Source of the DNA: Garicola koreensis
GTDB lineage: Bacteria; Actinomycetota; Actinomycetes; Actinomycetales; Micrococcaceae
Length of the DNA: 64,000 nucleotides
Direction of reading: 5' to 3'
Assembly (NCBI RefSeq): GCF_014195445.1
Contig: NZ_JACIBT010000004.1
Location: 40,692 to 104,691, forward strand
The translations under genes and the position numbers were made by a program. The notes below the pieces were generated by a model. It made no database searches, was not told the DNA's origin, and saw only the letters and a program-made list of their open reading frames with translations. Of the stretch, positions 43,800 through 53,402 are shown one piece after another; position 1 is the stretch's first letter, and the number at the start of each line of letters is the position of its first letter.

Positions 43800-44795
43800 A
43801 TGAGGATCAAGAGTTCTGCACTGCGCGCCGGAGCATTCACCAGCGCTGCGCTTCTCGCCCTGACCGCCTGCGGCGGCAACGGCGACGACACCGCCGACTC
43901 CGACGCAGCCGATGAGACCGCTGAGGAAACCACGGAGGAGACCACCGAAGAGACCACCGACGGCGCGGAAGAGACTGGCGACGGCGGCGAGACTGAGGCT
44001 GGCGGCGAAGGCGGAATGGGCGAGGGTGAAGACATCACCGTAGCCATCGCCGGAGAGGTCCCCTACTCCTACCTCGATGAGGAGACCGGCGAAGCTACCG
44101 GCGCTGCCGTAGCCCTGGCCGAACAGATCCTCGGTGAAGACATGGGCTACAACGTTGAGGCCGAGCTCACCGACTGGGACAGCCTCATTCCCGGCGTGAA
44201 CGCTGGCCAGTGGGATGTGGTCTCAGCCGGCATGTCCATCACTCCAGAACGCTGCGAGCAGGCGGCGTTCTCCGAGCCGGAAATTATGTACACCACCGCA
44301 TTCCTGGTCGAAGAGGGCAACCCCCACGGCATCACTAACTTCGAGGAAATGGCTGAGGTCCAGGAATCAGAAGGGCTCGACGTCGTCACCCTGACCGCAG
44401 GTGTTGAGGCTGGATACACCGAAGACCTCGGTATTGAAGCCGAAGGCGTGGCAAGCGCCGAAGACGGTGTGGACTTCGTGACCGGCGGCCGCGCCGACGT
44501 CTTCGCACTGACCGCCATTTCGCTCAACGCCATGGCAGAGGACCTGGACGGCTACGAGGTCACCGACCCGTTCGCCCATGAAGTTTCGGCTGGTTCCACT
44601 GTCTTCCGCTTCGAAGACGAAGAGCTCCTGAGCACATACAACGAGCACCTGGCTGAGCTGAAGGAGTCCGGTGAATTCCTGGAGATCATCAGCGAGTTCG
44701 GCTTCACCGAGGAAGAGGTTCCGCCGGCTGAGCTGACTGCCGATGAACTCTGCGAAGGCGACATCGAGGCCCTCAACGAGCAGTACCTCAACTGA
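43800..44795 (+). CDS. ehuB: Ectoine/hydroxyectoine ABC transporter substrate-binding lipoprotein
   Basis: 331 residues. A signal sequence ends in the lipobox LLALTACGG, followed by a very acidic Glu/Thr/Gly linker of about 50 residues. The mature fold begins ITVAIAGEVPYSYLDEETGEATG and contains the EhuB-typical DWDSLIPGVNAGQWDVVSAGMSITPERCEQAAFSEP. It captures ectoine-type osmolytes outside the membrane for EhuCD/EhuA. The gene order B-C-D-A matches known ehu operons. The acidic composition suits a salt-adapted organism. A polar amino acid transporter is the alternative. Confidence 0.88.
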   Translation: MRIKSSALRAGAFTSAALLALTACGGNGDDTADSDAADETAEETTEETTEETTDGAEETGDGGETEAGGEGGMGEGEDITVAIAGEVPYSYLDEETGEATGAAVALAEQILGEDMGYNVEAELTDWDSLIPGVNAGQWDVVSAGMSITPERCEQAAFSEPEIMYTTAFLVEEGNPHGITNFEEMAEVQESEGLDVVTLTAGVEAGYTEDLGIEAEGVASAEDGVDFVTGGRADVFALTAISLNAMAEDLDGYEVTDPFAHEVSAGSTVFRFEDEELLSTYNEHLAELKESGEFLEIISEFGFTEEEVPPAELTADELCEGDIEALNEQYLN

Positions 44796-44817
44796 TCCAG
44801 AGCACTTCGTTGACAGC

Positions 44818-44846
44818 GGCGGCCCGCCCTTGTTGGGCGGGCCGCC
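44818..44846 (+). terminator. Hairpin between ehuB and ehuC
   Basis: Perfect 12-bp stem GGCGGCCCGCCC / GGGCGGGCCGCC with loop TTGTT and no T tract. Such hairpins after a binding-protein gene usually trim or attenuate the message so the binding protein is made in excess. Confidence 0.7.
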
Positions 44847-44894
44847 CAGTCTGTGCCCCACGCTTCGTCCGACCAGAGGGGAACAACTCGCATC

Positions 44895-45722
44895 ATGGAT
44901 TGGCTTGAGAATCAGCGCGAGTATTTCGGCTCGCTGAGCAATTTCTCTGACCGTCTTTTGGATGGCCTGTGGACCACCATCCAACTTGCGCTGCTCGGCG
45001 GGGCACTTGCCTTCGTCATAGCCATTGTTCTGGGAATCGTTGCAGGGTCTCCCCGGCTGTGGCTGCGCGGCCCCGCCCGAGTCCTCATCGAATTTTTCCG
45101 CGGCATCTCGCTGCTGGTTCTGCTGTTCTGGATGGTCTACGTCCTGCCGCTGTTCTGGATGGCAAATCCAGATCTTCCCGGCGAGGAGCTGGTGCGCAAC
45201 TCATTCCTCATCGGTGTAGTCGCTTTGGGCATCAACTACGGCGCCTACGGGGCTGAGGCGGTACGTGCCTCCTTGACGACAGTGCCGAACAGTCAGTGGG
45301 AAGCCACCACGGCGCTGTCGATGAGCTGGCTGCACAAAATGCGCCGGGTGGTCTTCCCCCAGGCCTGGGCGCTGATGCTCCCCTCACTGACGAACCTCTG
45401 GGTCCATCTGCTCAAAGGCAGCGCCATCGTCTACATCCTGCCCGGGGTCAACGACCTCACCTTCGAGCTGAACAATCTGCGGCGGCCCACAGATATTTGG
45501 TTCTCCCACGCCCTGATCGGACTGGTGACCTACTTCATCCTGGCTCTGATCCTGACTCTCTTCATGCATGCTCTTGAGGCTCGCGCCAAGCACAAGCTGG
45601 GACGCGGGCCCTCGCTGAAACAGATTCTCACCCCGGATCCGCCCACAGCAGTCCCAGACAGCGCAGGTGACCCAGCGTCCACCGCTGCAGGTACCGATTC
45701 GAAGTCGGGAGGTGCCCGATGA
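44895..45722 (+). CDS. ehuC: Ectoine/hydroxyectoine ABC transporter permease EhuC
   Basis: A polar amino acid-type permease of about 275 residues with five membrane spans and the coupling loop SQWEATTALSMSWLHKMRRVVFPQAW. It opens GLWTTIQLALLGGALAFVIAIVLGIVAGS, as His/Glu/ectoine permeases do. ATG 44895 matches the family start (MDWLENQREYFGSL). A Pro/Ser/Ala-rich cytoplasmic tail of about 35 residues is an addition. The stop overlaps the ehuD start by 4 bp. Confidence 0.9.
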   Translation: MDWLENQREYFGSLSNFSDRLLDGLWTTIQLALLGGALAFVIAIVLGIVAGSPRLWLRGPARVLIEFFRGISLLVLLFWMVYVLPLFWMANPDLPGEELVRNSFLIGVVALGINYGAYGAEAVRASLTTVPNSQWEATTALSMSWLHKMRRVVFPQAWALMLPSLTNLWVHLLKGSAIVYILPGVNDLTFELNNLRRPTDIWFSHALIGLVTYFILALILTLFMHALEARAKHKLGRGPSLKQILTPDPPTAVPDSAGDPASTAAGTDSKSGGAR

Positions 45723-46426
45723 CCAGCCTCAACATCCTCGCCCAGGAAGCTGACGAACCGGTTGACCCGGGTGGACCGTGGTGGGACTGGGCCTTCGCCT
45801 GGGACATCCTGCCGGACATGCTGCTGGCCTTCCTGCAGTACACCCTGGTGGTCACCGTCACCGGCACCATCATTGCTGCAGTGCTGGGACTGATCATCGC
45901 CATCCTGATCATGGTGCTGCCCAAACCTCTGGCGTGGATCGTCCGGTGGGCCTCCAACTTCATTCGGATGACCCCCATCGTGGTCCAACTGATCCTGCTG
46001 TTCTGGGGATTCCTCTGGTTGGATGCACTGACCATCGGGATCGTCGTCTTCGGCGTCCACTACGCCACCTATATGGCCGAGGTCTACCGAGCCGGCATCG
46101 AGTCGGTGCCCCAGGGCCAGTGGGAAGCCACCACGGCACTGTCGATGAATCCTGTGCGCACCTGGCGGAAAGTCGTCATCCCCCAAGCGCTGCGATCAAC
46201 CATTCCCTCGCTGGGCAACTATGCCATCTCCATGTTCAAGGACACCCCGTTCCTCTACGCGATCGGTGTGACCGAGATGGTCACGCTCGCCGTCGGAGAG
46301 ATCGGAGGCACCACGTTCCGTTACAACGAGGCGGTCACGATCGCTGGGCTGATCTTCCTGGCCGCCAGCTACCCCACCGCTATTCTCATCAACCGATTGG
46401 AGAAGCGTCTTGCCTACGCCCACTGA
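45719..46426 (+). CDS. ehuD: Ectoine/hydroxyectoine ABC transporter permease EhuD
   Basis: A 235-residue permease, the partner of EhuC. It has five spans (LLAFLQYTLVVTVTGTIIAAVLGLIIAILI at the start), the loop PQGQWEATTALSMNPVRTWRKVVIPQALR that docks on the ATPase, and a family C-terminus ending NRLEKRLAYAH. The ehuA gene starts within its last codons in another frame. Confidence 0.9.
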   Translation: MTSLNILAQEADEPVDPGGPWWDWAFAWDILPDMLLAFLQYTLVVTVTGTIIAAVLGLIIAILIMVLPKPLAWIVRWASNFIRMTPIVVQLILLFWGFLWLDALTIGIVVFGVHYATYMAEVYRAGIESVPQGQWEATTALSMNPVRTWRKVVIPQALRSTIPSLGNYAISMFKDTPFLYAIGVTEMVTLAVGEIGGTTFRYNEAVTIAGLIFLAASYPTAILINRLEKRLAYAH

Positions 46427-47246
46427 TTCCACGGCAGCGGCCACCAGCGCCGAGCCCGACACGACGCCGTCGGAAAACCCCGTCATTGAGTTCGTCGACG
46501 TCGAGAAGCGCTTCGGCGACAACGTGGTGCTCAAAGATCTCAACTTCTCCGTCGCCCGCGGCGAACGCGTCACCCTCATCGGGCCTTCCGGCTCAGGCAA
46601 GACCACCATCCTGCGGTTGGTGATGACCCTGGAGGAGCTCACCGGCGGCTACATCTACATCGACGGTGAGGCGCTGTCCCATGAGGACCGCGACGGCAGG
46701 CGAGTAGAGGTCTCCAAGAAGGCGCAGAAGCAGCTGCGCACCCGCATCGGGATGGTCTTCCAGCAGTTCAACCTGTTCCCCAATATGACGGTGCTGGAGA
46801 ACATCACCGAAGCACCGATCCACGTGCTGGGCCGGTCGAAGAAGGATGCCGTGGCCAAAGCGCACTCACTGCTGGAGCAGGTGGGGCTTCCGGACAAGGC
46901 CAACGCCCACCCCACCAGCCTCTCCGGCGGTCAGCAGCAGCGGGTGGCGATCGCCCGCGCGTTGGCGATGGACCCGGAGATCCTGCTGCTGGACGAGGTG
47001 ACCTCCGCCTTGGACCCCGAGGTGGTCGATGATGTGCTTGCCATTCTGCGCCAGGTCGCGGAGACCACCAATGTGACCATGCTCATCGTGACCCACGAGA
47101 TGGCCTTCGCCAAAGACGTCAGCCACAAAGTGATGATGTTCGACGGCGGCCATGTCGTTGAGGAGGGTCACCCGGACAAGATATTCAGCGACCCCGACGA
47201 GGAGCGCACCCAGAAGTTCCTCTCTGCGGTGCTGGGCAACAACTGA
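46410..47246 (+). CDS. ehuA: Ectoine/hydroxyectoine ABC transporter ATP-binding protein EhuA
   Basis: A 278-residue ABC ATPase of the polar amino acid family. Walker A is GPSGSGKTTILRLV, the signature LSGGQQQRVAIARAL, Walker B ILLLDEVTSALDP, with IVTHEMAFAKDVSHKVMMFDGG after it. TTG 46410 overlaps ehuD by 17 bp and is preceded by GGAGAAG. The first 25 residues are a disordered Thr/Ser/Pro extension. Confidence 0.92.
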   Translation: MPTPTDSTAAATSAEPDTTPSENPVIEFVDVEKRFGDNVVLKDLNFSVARGERVTLIGPSGSGKTTILRLVMTLEELTGGYIYIDGEALSHEDRDGRRVEVSKKAQKQLRTRIGMVFQQFNLFPNMTVLENITEAPIHVLGRSKKDAVAKAHSLLEQVGLPDKANAHPTSLSGGQQQRVAIARALAMDPEILLLDEVTSALDPEVVDDVLAILRQVAETTNVTMLIVTHEMAFAKDVSHKVMMFDGGHVVEEGHPDKIFSDPDEERTQKFLSAVLGNN

Positions 47247-47375
47247 GCCCCCCATATCACCATCACTCACCAGTTGAGATGCCGGCGTCATGCGTTTTCA
47301 TTGCTGCCCGGACGTCTCTAAACTGGTGTCTGAGCTACTGTCCCTGCACTCATCCGAAGTGAGAAACCACCCCCC

Positions 47376-48659
47376 ATGAGCCTTATTGTTCAGAAGTACG
47401 GCGGATCCTCAGTCCAGGACGCTGAATCCATCAAGCGCGTGGCGCGGCGAATCGTGGAGACGAAGCAGGCCGGAAACCAAGTGGTCGTCGTCGTCTCCGC
47501 GATGGGAGACACCACAGACGAGCTGCTCGACCTGGCCTCCGACATCGCCGACACTCCCCCGCTGCGTGAGATGGACATTCTGCTCTCCTCCGGCGAACGC
47601 ATGTCCATGGCGCTGCTTGCCATGGCCATCTACGAGCTCGGCGAGACGGCCCAGTCCTTCACCGGCTCCCAAGCAGGAATGATCACAGACGCCATCCACG
47701 GCAAGGCGCGAATCATCGAGGTCTCCCCCAAGCGTGTTCAAGAAGCTGTGGACACCGGCCACGTCGGAATCGTCGCCGGGTTCCAGGGAATGAGCCGGGA
47801 GTCCAAAGACATCACCACGATGGGACGCGGAGGCTCCGACACCACCGCTGTCGCCCTGGCCGCTGCGCTCAACGCCGATGCGTGCGAAATCTATACAGAC
47901 GTCGACGGCATCTTCACCGCAGATCCGCGCGTGGTGAAGTCTGCTCGAAAGATCGACACCATCACCAGTGAGGACATGCTGGAGATGGCAGCGGCCGGAT
48001 CCAAGGTGCTGCACCTGCGCAGCGTGGAGTACGCTCGCCGCTTCGGTGTGAAGCTGCACGTGCGCTCATCCTTCAGCAGCAAGGAAGGCACCTGGGTCAT
48101 TCCCGACGAATCACAAACTGTCACCATCAAGGAAGGCGAACCCTTGGAACAGCCCATCATCTCCGGCGTTGCCCATGATGACTCAGAAGGCAAGCTCACC
48201 ATCACCGGCGTTCCCGACGTACCGGGCAAGGCCGCCGAAATCTTCAACCACATCGCCCAGGCCGGCATCAACATCGACATGATCGTCCAGGACATCTCCC
48301 TGGAGACTCAGACGACCAACATCTCGTTCACCCTGCCGGGCGCTGAGGGCGAGAGAGCCCAGCGCATTCTGTACGAGCACAAGGACGCCATCGCCTTCAA
48401 AGAGCTGCACTTCGTGCCTCAGGTGGGCAAGGTCTCCCTCATCGGCGGCGGAATGCGCACCCACCCCGGAGTGTCTGCTCGATTCTTCACCGCGCTGCGC
48501 GATGCTGGCATCAACATTGGGCTGATCTCCACCTCTGAGATCCGCGTGTCAGTCATCACCGATGTGGAGCTGCTCGACAAAGCCGTGAAGGCCATCCACA
48601 CCGCCTTCGGCCTTGACGCCGACGTCGAAGCTCAGGTCTACGCCGGCACCGGCCGCTGA
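47376..48659 (+). CDS. lysC: Aspartate kinase
   Basis: A 427-residue kinase that phosphorylates aspartate, the first step to lysine, threonine, methionine and diaminopimelate. The nucleotide motif is [19 protein letters not shown], the kinase core includes [37 protein letters not shown], and two ACT domains for feedback by Lys and Thr occupy the C-terminal 170 residues ([60 protein letters not shown]). An internal TTG start for the regulatory beta subunit is visible at 48144. No asd gene follows; a strong terminator does. Confidence 0.96.
   Translation: MSLIVQKYGGSSVQDAESIKRVARRIVETKQAGNQVVVVVSAMGDTTDELLDLASDIADTPPLREMDILLSSGERMSMALLAMAIYELGETAQSFTGSQAGMITDAIHGKARIIEVSPKRVQEAVDTGHVGIVAGFQGMSRESKDITTMGRGGSDTTAVALAAALNADACEIYTDVDGIFTADPRVVKSARKIDTITSEDMLEMAAAGSKVLHLRSVEYARRFGVKLHVRSSFSSKEGTWVIPDESQTVTIKEGEPLEQPIISGVAHDDSEGKLTITGVPDVPGKAAEIFNHIAQAGINIDMIVQDISLETQTTNISFTLPGAEGERAQRILYEHKDAIAFKELHFVPQVGKVSLIGGGMRTHPGVSARFFTALRDAGINIGLISTSEIRVSVITDVELLDKAVKAIHTAFGLDADVEAQVYAGTGR
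48144..48659 (+). CDS. Probable internal start: aspartate kinase beta subunit
   Basis: TTG 48144 is in frame with lysC (codon 257) and seven bases after AAGGAAGG. The product would be 171 residues, essentially the two ACT domains, beginning [22 protein letters not shown]. This corresponds to the beta subunit of the alpha2beta2 enzymes of Corynebacterium and Bacillus, made from an internal start at the same place and of about 172 residues. Inferred from position and ribosome site. Confidence 0.6.
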   Translation: MEQPIISGVAHDDSEGKLTITGVPDVPGKAAEIFNHIAQAGINIDMIVQDISLETQTTNISFTLPGAEGERAQRILYEHKDAIAFKELHFVPQVGKVSLIGGGMRTHPGVSARFFTALRDAGINIGLISTSEIRVSVITDVELLDKAVKAIHTAFGLDADVEAQVYAGTGR

Positions 48660-48680
48660 TCCGCTGCCTCGCTGACTCTT

Positions 48681-48738
48681 CTGAAACGACTGGAGGGCGG
48701 CAAGGTCCCCATTGTTCCTTGCCGCCCTCCAGTTTCAG
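48681..48738 (+). terminator. Strong terminator after lysC
   Basis: A perfect 16-bp stem (CTGGAGGGCGGCAAGG, 48690-48705; complement 48717-48732) with an 11-nt loop, extended by an outer CTGAAA/TTTCAG pair. It ends the lysC transcript and separates it from the leftward oxidoreductase gene. Confidence 0.9.
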
Positions 48739-48903
48739 GTGCGAGATTACGGTTACTGAGTATACCGTAGATAACCAGCAACATCACAGGTTTCTGCAGG
48801 AATCTTCTCGTTTTCTGAACACAGGCTTCATGGATGAGCGTGTCGCCGCAGCGTCAGCCCAACGCATCGTGACGAACAGCGGCGGACTCAGGGGAGCCCG
48901 AAT

Positions 48904-49554
48904 CTAGACGCCGGCGAACTGCCGGTGCTTCTGCAGCAGTGCTTTGGCCTCTGCTGCGGTGTGCCGCCCGTTGAAGATTTCAGTGCCGTTCTCCATGGCA
49001 CGTCCGGCCGCCAGCGGTCCCGCATCCACGGCGTCGTAGCCCATCGAGTCGATGAAGTGAGCGACCAGGTCTTTGACGTCGTCGTGGTCTGAGGCGTGGA
49101 CCAGCGCGCGACGGTTGGGGTCACCGGCAGGGTGGGAGTCAACCTCCAGGTCCCCGTAGCCGATGTGATTCAGCGTCTTGACCAGCTTCACATCGCCGAG
49201 GAACTCCTCGATGACTTCTGAGGTGGAGGCTCCGGACTCGAACTCGTCCATGATGCCGTCCACCGGTGCCCAGTAGTTCATCGTGTCAATCACGGTCTGG
49301 CCCTGGAGGACCTCGGTGTCGATATTGCGGTACTTGTGCAGCGGCACAGCGACCACAATGATGTCTGCGCCGCGCAGCTGCTCCTTATTGACGGCCTCCG
49401 CGCCGGGGACGATGATCTCGGTGATCAGCTTGATGTCGTCGGCGGGACGGCCGGTGGCGATCTTCACCGTGTGACCGGCACGAACCGCCTGGCGGCCCAC
49501 CGCCGTTCCGACGCGGCCGGCACCGAGGACCCCAATGGTCAGAGACTCGTTCAT
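48904..49554 (-). CDS. NADPH-dependent F420 reductase-like oxidoreductase
   Basis: 216 residues. The N-terminal Rossmann motif LTIGVLGAGRVGTAVGRQAVRAGHTVKIATGR belongs to the NADP oxidoreductase coenzyme F420-dependent family. Other segments are GADIIVVAVPLHKYRNID, IDTMNYWAPVDG and KLVKTLNHIGYGDLEVD. F420 itself is not certain; many such proteins use other electron partners. I start at ATG 49554, where the family begins; the frame runs much further upstream without coding character. An inverted pair TTCAA/TTGAA lies about 40 bp upstream and could be an operator. Confidence 0.82.
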   Translation of the reverse strand: MNESLTIGVLGAGRVGTAVGRQAVRAGHTVKIATGRPADDIKLITEIIVPGAEAVNKEQLRGADIIVVAVPLHKYRNIDTEVLQGQTVIDTMNYWAPVDGIMDEFESGASTSEVIEEFLGDVKLVKTLNHIGYGDLEVDSHPAGDPNRRALVHASDHDDVKDLVAHFIDSMGYDAVDAGPLAAGRAMENGTEIFNGRHTAAEAKALLQKHRQFAGV

Positions 49555-49837
49555 CTCAGCAGCTTCCCTCACTCGTCGTAGTCGAAAAGGATTCTTCAAA
49601 TCTTGAATACTGCAACGCCTGCTCAGAGCGCTTTTGTTCCTGGTGTGGCAAACACCACTGCCCCAAGCGACCACCCTCCTGAATGACCCAGCGCTGTGAA
49701 GGAACTGCGCCTCCTCAGGCCGTGTATTCGCAACAGCACTGTGAACTCTTGACGTCCGCGACCATCGCGCCGGCACCGGCGCACCTCGCGGTAGGATGAG
49801 GAACAGTTCTGTACGGTTCCGACACCAGGAGACTTCT
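49555..49837. promoter_or_regulatory. Divergent region between the F420-type oxidoreductase and purS
   Basis: It holds the inverted repeats TTCAA-ATC-TTGAA (about 49594-49606) and TGGTGT (49641-49646) / ACACCA (49652-49657). A TAGGAT -10-like hexamer lies near 49792, about 45 bases before purS. No gene is visible. Confidence 0.4.
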
Positions 49838-50101
49838 GTGCCTACGATCGTCGTCGAGGTCATGCCCAAGCCTGAGATCCTCGATCCGCAGGGCAAAGCC
49901 ATTGCCAATGCGCTGCCGCACCTGGGGCTGACCGGTTTCACCGGCGTCCGGCAGGGTAAGCGCTTCGAGCTGACCGTTGAGGGCGAGGTGACCGAGGAGG
50001 TGCTCGACTCCGCCCGCAAAGCTGCCGCGGAGATGCTCTCCAACCCGGTCATTGAAGACGTCGTCTCCGTCGCGGTTGCTGAGGATCAGCAGACCGCATG
50101 A
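49838..50101 (+). CDS. purS: Phosphoribosylformylglycinamidine synthase subunit PurS
   Basis: An 87-residue subunit that bridges PurL and PurQ in the three-protein FGAM synthase. It opens PTIVVEVMPKPEILDPQGKAIANALPHLG and has the family GFTGVRQGKRFEL. The start is GTG 49838, six bases after AGGAG. The stop overlaps the purQ start by 4 bp (ATGA). Confidence 0.95.
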   Translation: MPTIVVEVMPKPEILDPQGKAIANALPHLGLTGFTGVRQGKRFELTVEGEVTEEVLDSARKAAAEMLSNPVIEDVVSVAVAEDQQTA

Positions 50102-50880
50102 GCACAGAGTCCCCGCTCATCGGCAGCTTCAGCGCCTCCCCCGCACAGCAGCTCGACGGCGCCCGCATCGGCGTCGTCACCTTCCCCGGAACACTTGATG
50201 ACCGCGACGCCGCTCGGGCAGTGACCCTGGGCGGCGGCACCGCCGTCTCCCTCTGGCACGGCGACGAGTCCCTGCACGGGGTGGACGCCGTCATCCTCCC
50301 CGGCGGGTTCTCCTACGGCGACTACCTGCGCGCAGGCGCGCTCGCGCGCTTCGCACCGGTGATGAACACGCTGATCAAAGAGGCCGGCGCCCAGCAGACG
50401 TCGTCGTCGCCGCTTCCGGTTCTGGGCATCTGCAACGGTTTCCAGATGCTCACCGAAGCTCACCTGCTGCCCGGGTCGATGATCAACAACGACCACCTGA
50501 AGTTCATCTGCAAGGACCAGGTGCTGCGTGTGGAGAACACCTCCACCGCGTGGACCGCTCAGTTCACCGCGGATGAGCTGATTGCGGTGCCGATGAAGAA
50601 CCAAGAGGGCCAGTACGTCACCTCGGCGCAGGAGCTGGAGCAGATCGAGACGGAGGGGCGGGTGGTCTTCCGCTACGTGGGCGATGACCCCAACGGCTCA
50701 CGCAACCGCATCGCCGGGGTCACCAATGAGCGCGGCAACGTGGTGGGGCTGATGCCCCACCCGGAGCACGCCGTGGAAGCCGGCTACGGACCCGACGACG
50801 CGACCGGGATGCGCAACGGCACCGACGGACTGACAGTATTCACCTCCGTCGTCTCATCTTTGGCAGGAGGACAGCAGTGA
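50098..50880 (+). CDS. purQ: Phosphoribosylformylglycinamidine synthase subunit PurQ
   Basis: A 260-residue class I glutamine amidotransferase supplying ammonia to PurL. The nucleophilic Cys is in [14 protein letters not shown], with the His-X-Glu of the triad in [28 protein letters not shown] and [18 protein letters not shown] are typical. About 20 residues longer than usual, from an N-terminal leader and small insertions. It is coupled to both neighbours by 4-bp overlaps. Confidence 0.95.
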   Translation: MSTESPLIGSFSASPAQQLDGARIGVVTFPGTLDDRDAARAVTLGGGTAVSLWHGDESLHGVDAVILPGGFSYGDYLRAGALARFAPVMNTLIKEAGAQQTSSSPLPVLGICNGFQMLTEAHLLPGSMINNDHLKFICKDQVLRVENTSTAWTAQFTADELIAVPMKNQEGQYVTSAQELEQIETEGRVVFRYVGDDPNGSRNRIAGVTNERGNVVGLMPHPEHAVEAGYGPDDATGMRNGTDGLTVFTSVVSSLAGGQQ

Positions 50881-53264
50881 CCCAGAACCCCGCCGCACAG
50901 CCGGGAAACGGCGAGCCTGAGCTCACCGACGAGCCCCAATTCAGCATCGACACCGTCGACGACGCCGCAGCCACCCCGCAGACTGAGCTGCCCTGGGCGG
51001 AGTTGGGACTGAAGGAAAACGAGTACACCAGCATCGGTGAGATCCTCGGGCGCCGCCCGACGGCCGCAGAGCTGGCCATGTACTCGGTGATGTGGGCTGA
51101 GCACTGCTCCTATAAGTCCTCCAAGGTTCACCTGCGCCAGTTCGGCGATAAGGTCACCGATCGTATGAAGCAGGATCTGATGGTCGGCATCGGCGAGAAC
51201 GCCGGGGTGACCGACCTGGGCGACGGTTGGGCTGTGACGTTTAAGATCGAGTCTCACAACTCGCCCTCGTTCGTGGAGCCCTACCAGGGTGCGGCCACCG
51301 GCATCGGCGGCATTGTGCGTGACATCATCTCCATGGGCGCCCGCCCGGTGGCAGTGATGGACCCGCTGCGCTTCGGCGACATCGACCACGCCGACACCCA
51401 CCGGGTGCTGCCGGGGGTGGTCTCCGGCATCGGCGGCTACGGCAACTCGCTGGGTCTGCCGAACATCGGCGGTGAGGTGGTCTTCGACTCCGCATACCAG
51501 GGCAACCCGCTGGTGAACGCACTGGCGGTGGGCGTGATGCGCCATGAGGACCTGCGCCTGGCCAACGCCTCAGGCGTGGGCAACAGAGTGGTGCTCTTCG
51601 GCGCTCGCACCGGCGGCGACGGCATCGGCGGCGCCTCCATCCTGTCCTCGGAGTCCTTCGACGAATCCAAGCCCTCCAAACGCCCGGCCGTGCAGGTCGG
51701 CGACCCGTTCGCGGAGAAGGTCCTCATCGAAAGCTGCCTGGAACTTTTCCACAATGAACTGGTGGAGGGGATCCAGGATCTGGGTGCGGCCGGCATCTCG
51801 TGCGCCACCAGTGAGCTGGCCTCCAACGGCGAGGGCGGTATGCACGTGGAGCTGACCAATGTGCTGCTGCGTGATCCGACCCTGACCCCGGGTGAGATCC
51901 TGATGTCGGAGTCCCAGGAGCGGATGATGGCTGTGGTCACCCCGGAGAACGCTGCTGCCTTTGAGGCGGTGATGAGCCGATGGAACGTGGAGTACTCCTG
52001 GCTGGGTGAGGTCACCGACACTGAACGGCTGGTCATCGACTGGGACGGCGAGACCATCGTCGACGTCGACCCGCGCACCGTGGCCCACGACGGACCCGTC
52101 TACGAACGGCCCTACCAGCGGCCCAGCGCCCAGGACGCGCTGCAGGCCGACTCCTTCCGGGCATCGGCGGGGGGAGAGAACCTGCCCGCCACCGCTGAGG
52201 ACCTCGGTGCGGCGGTGGTCGAGCTGATGTCCAGCCCCAATATGGCCGATAAGTCTTGGATCACCAACCAGTTCGACCGGTTCGTCGGCGGCAACACCGC
52301 ACTGTCCCAGCCCGACGACGCCGGCGTCATCCGCGTCGACGAGGAGTCGGGGCTCGGCGTCGGCCTGTCCACCGACGGCAACAGCCGCTACACCTACCTG
52401 GACCCCTACGCCGGCGCCCAGCTGGCGCTGGCGGAGTCCTACCGCAACGTGGCCACATCCGGGGCGGTGCCGATGGCGGTCTCGGACTGCCTGAACTTCG
52501 GCTCCCCGGAGGACCCTGATGTCATGTGGCAGTTCTCCGAGGCGGTGCGCGGACTCTCCGACGCCTGCCAGCAGCTGGAGGTCCCGGTCACCGGCGGCAA
52601 CGTCAGCCTCTACAACCAGACGGCAGGGCAGCCGATCCCGCCGACCCCGATAGTGGCGGTGATGGGACGGTTCGACGACGTCTCCCGCCGGACGCCGTCG
52701 GGCTTCCAGCGCTGGGCCGACGGTCAGGCGATCTATCTGCTGGGCACCACCGCCGATGAGCTCGACGGTTCCGAATACGCTCGCCTGCGCCACCACCTGG
52801 GCGGCACACCACCGCAGGTGGATCTGGCTGCGGAGAAGACGCTGGGCGAAATCCTCATCAACGCCTCCCGCGACGGCATGATCGACTCCGCCCACGACCT
52901 CTCCCAGGGCGGGCTCGCCGCCGCACTGGCGGAGATGAGCCTGCGCTTCGGCGTCGGCTCTCGCACCTCCATCGATCAGGTGTGCGAGCGCGACGGGGTG
53001 GATCCCTTCACCGCCCTGTTCAGCGAATCGCAGACGCGTGCCGTGGTGGCGCTGCCGCGTTCGGAGGAGCTGCGCTTCACCGATATGACCACCGCCCGGG
53101 GCTTCCCCGCCCTGCGACTGGGCGTGGTGGACGCCGAGTCCGGTGGGATTGAAGTTTCCGGGCCGTTCGAAGGCAGCAGCTTCGGCATCGGCATCGATGA
53201 GCTGAAGGAGTCCTGGTCCAGCGTGATCCCGTCGCGCTTCGGCGCCCCGCAGGATCCCGCGTAG
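50877..53264 (+). CDS. purL: Phosphoribosylformylglycinamidine synthase subunit PurL (small type)
   Basis: A 795-residue ATP-dependent synthase that converts FGAR to FGAM in purine synthesis. Family segments include [82 protein letters not shown] and the second repeat [21 protein letters not shown] and [19 protein letters not shown]. The length is that of the PurSQL-type enzyme. GTG 50877 overlaps the purQ stop (GTGA). It is last in the operon; the Fpg/Nei gene converges after 138 bp, where CTGCCGA/TCGGCAG arms (about 53308-53342) may form a weak terminator. Confidence 0.96.
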   Translation: MTQNPAAQPGNGEPELTDEPQFSIDTVDDAAATPQTELPWAELGLKENEYTSIGEILGRRPTAAELAMYSVMWAEHCSYKSSKVHLRQFGDKVTDRMKQDLMVGIGENAGVTDLGDGWAVTFKIESHNSPSFVEPYQGAATGIGGIVRDIISMGARPVAVMDPLRFGDIDHADTHRVLPGVVSGIGGYGNSLGLPNIGGEVVFDSAYQGNPLVNALAVGVMRHEDLRLANASGVGNRVVLFGARTGGDGIGGASILSSESFDESKPSKRPAVQVGDPFAEKVLIESCLELFHNELVEGIQDLGAAGISCATSELASNGEGGMHVELTNVLLRDPTLTPGEILMSESQERMMAVVTPENAAAFEAVMSRWNVEYSWLGEVTDTERLVIDWDGETIVDVDPRTVAHDGPVYERPYQRPSAQDALQADSFRASAGGENLPATAEDLGAAVVELMSSPNMADKSWITNQFDRFVGGNTALSQPDDAGVIRVDEESGLGVGLSTDGNSRYTYLDPYAGAQLALAESYRNVATSGAVPMAVSDCLNFGSPEDPDVMWQFSEAVRGLSDACQQLEVPVTGGNVSLYNQTAGQPIPPTPIVAVMGRFDDVSRRTPSGFQRWADGQAIYLLGTTADELDGSEYARLRHHLGGTPPQVDLAAEKTLGEILINASRDGMIDSAHDLSQGGLAAALAEMSLRFGVGSRTSIDQVCERDGVDPFTALFSESQTRAVVALPRSEELRFTDMTTARGFPALRLGVVDAESGGIEVSGPFEGSSFGIGIDELKESWSSVIPSRFGAPQDPA

Positions 53265-53402
53265 GCCGCGCGCGAGCCGCCTGACCTTCGTTTAACGTAG
53301 GGCTCCTGCCGAATCGTCGAGCTGCTTGGCCACGCATCGGCAGAAGCTCTGCGGAGTGGAGTCTGTGGGGTTCTGGGGCTGTTCAGGGCACGTGGTCGAG
53401 GC

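Noticed and set aside
48904..50052. 382-codon leftward reading of the F420-type oxidoreductase
   Set aside because: The N-terminal 166 codons are antisense to purS and intergenic DNA; the family begins at ATG 49554.
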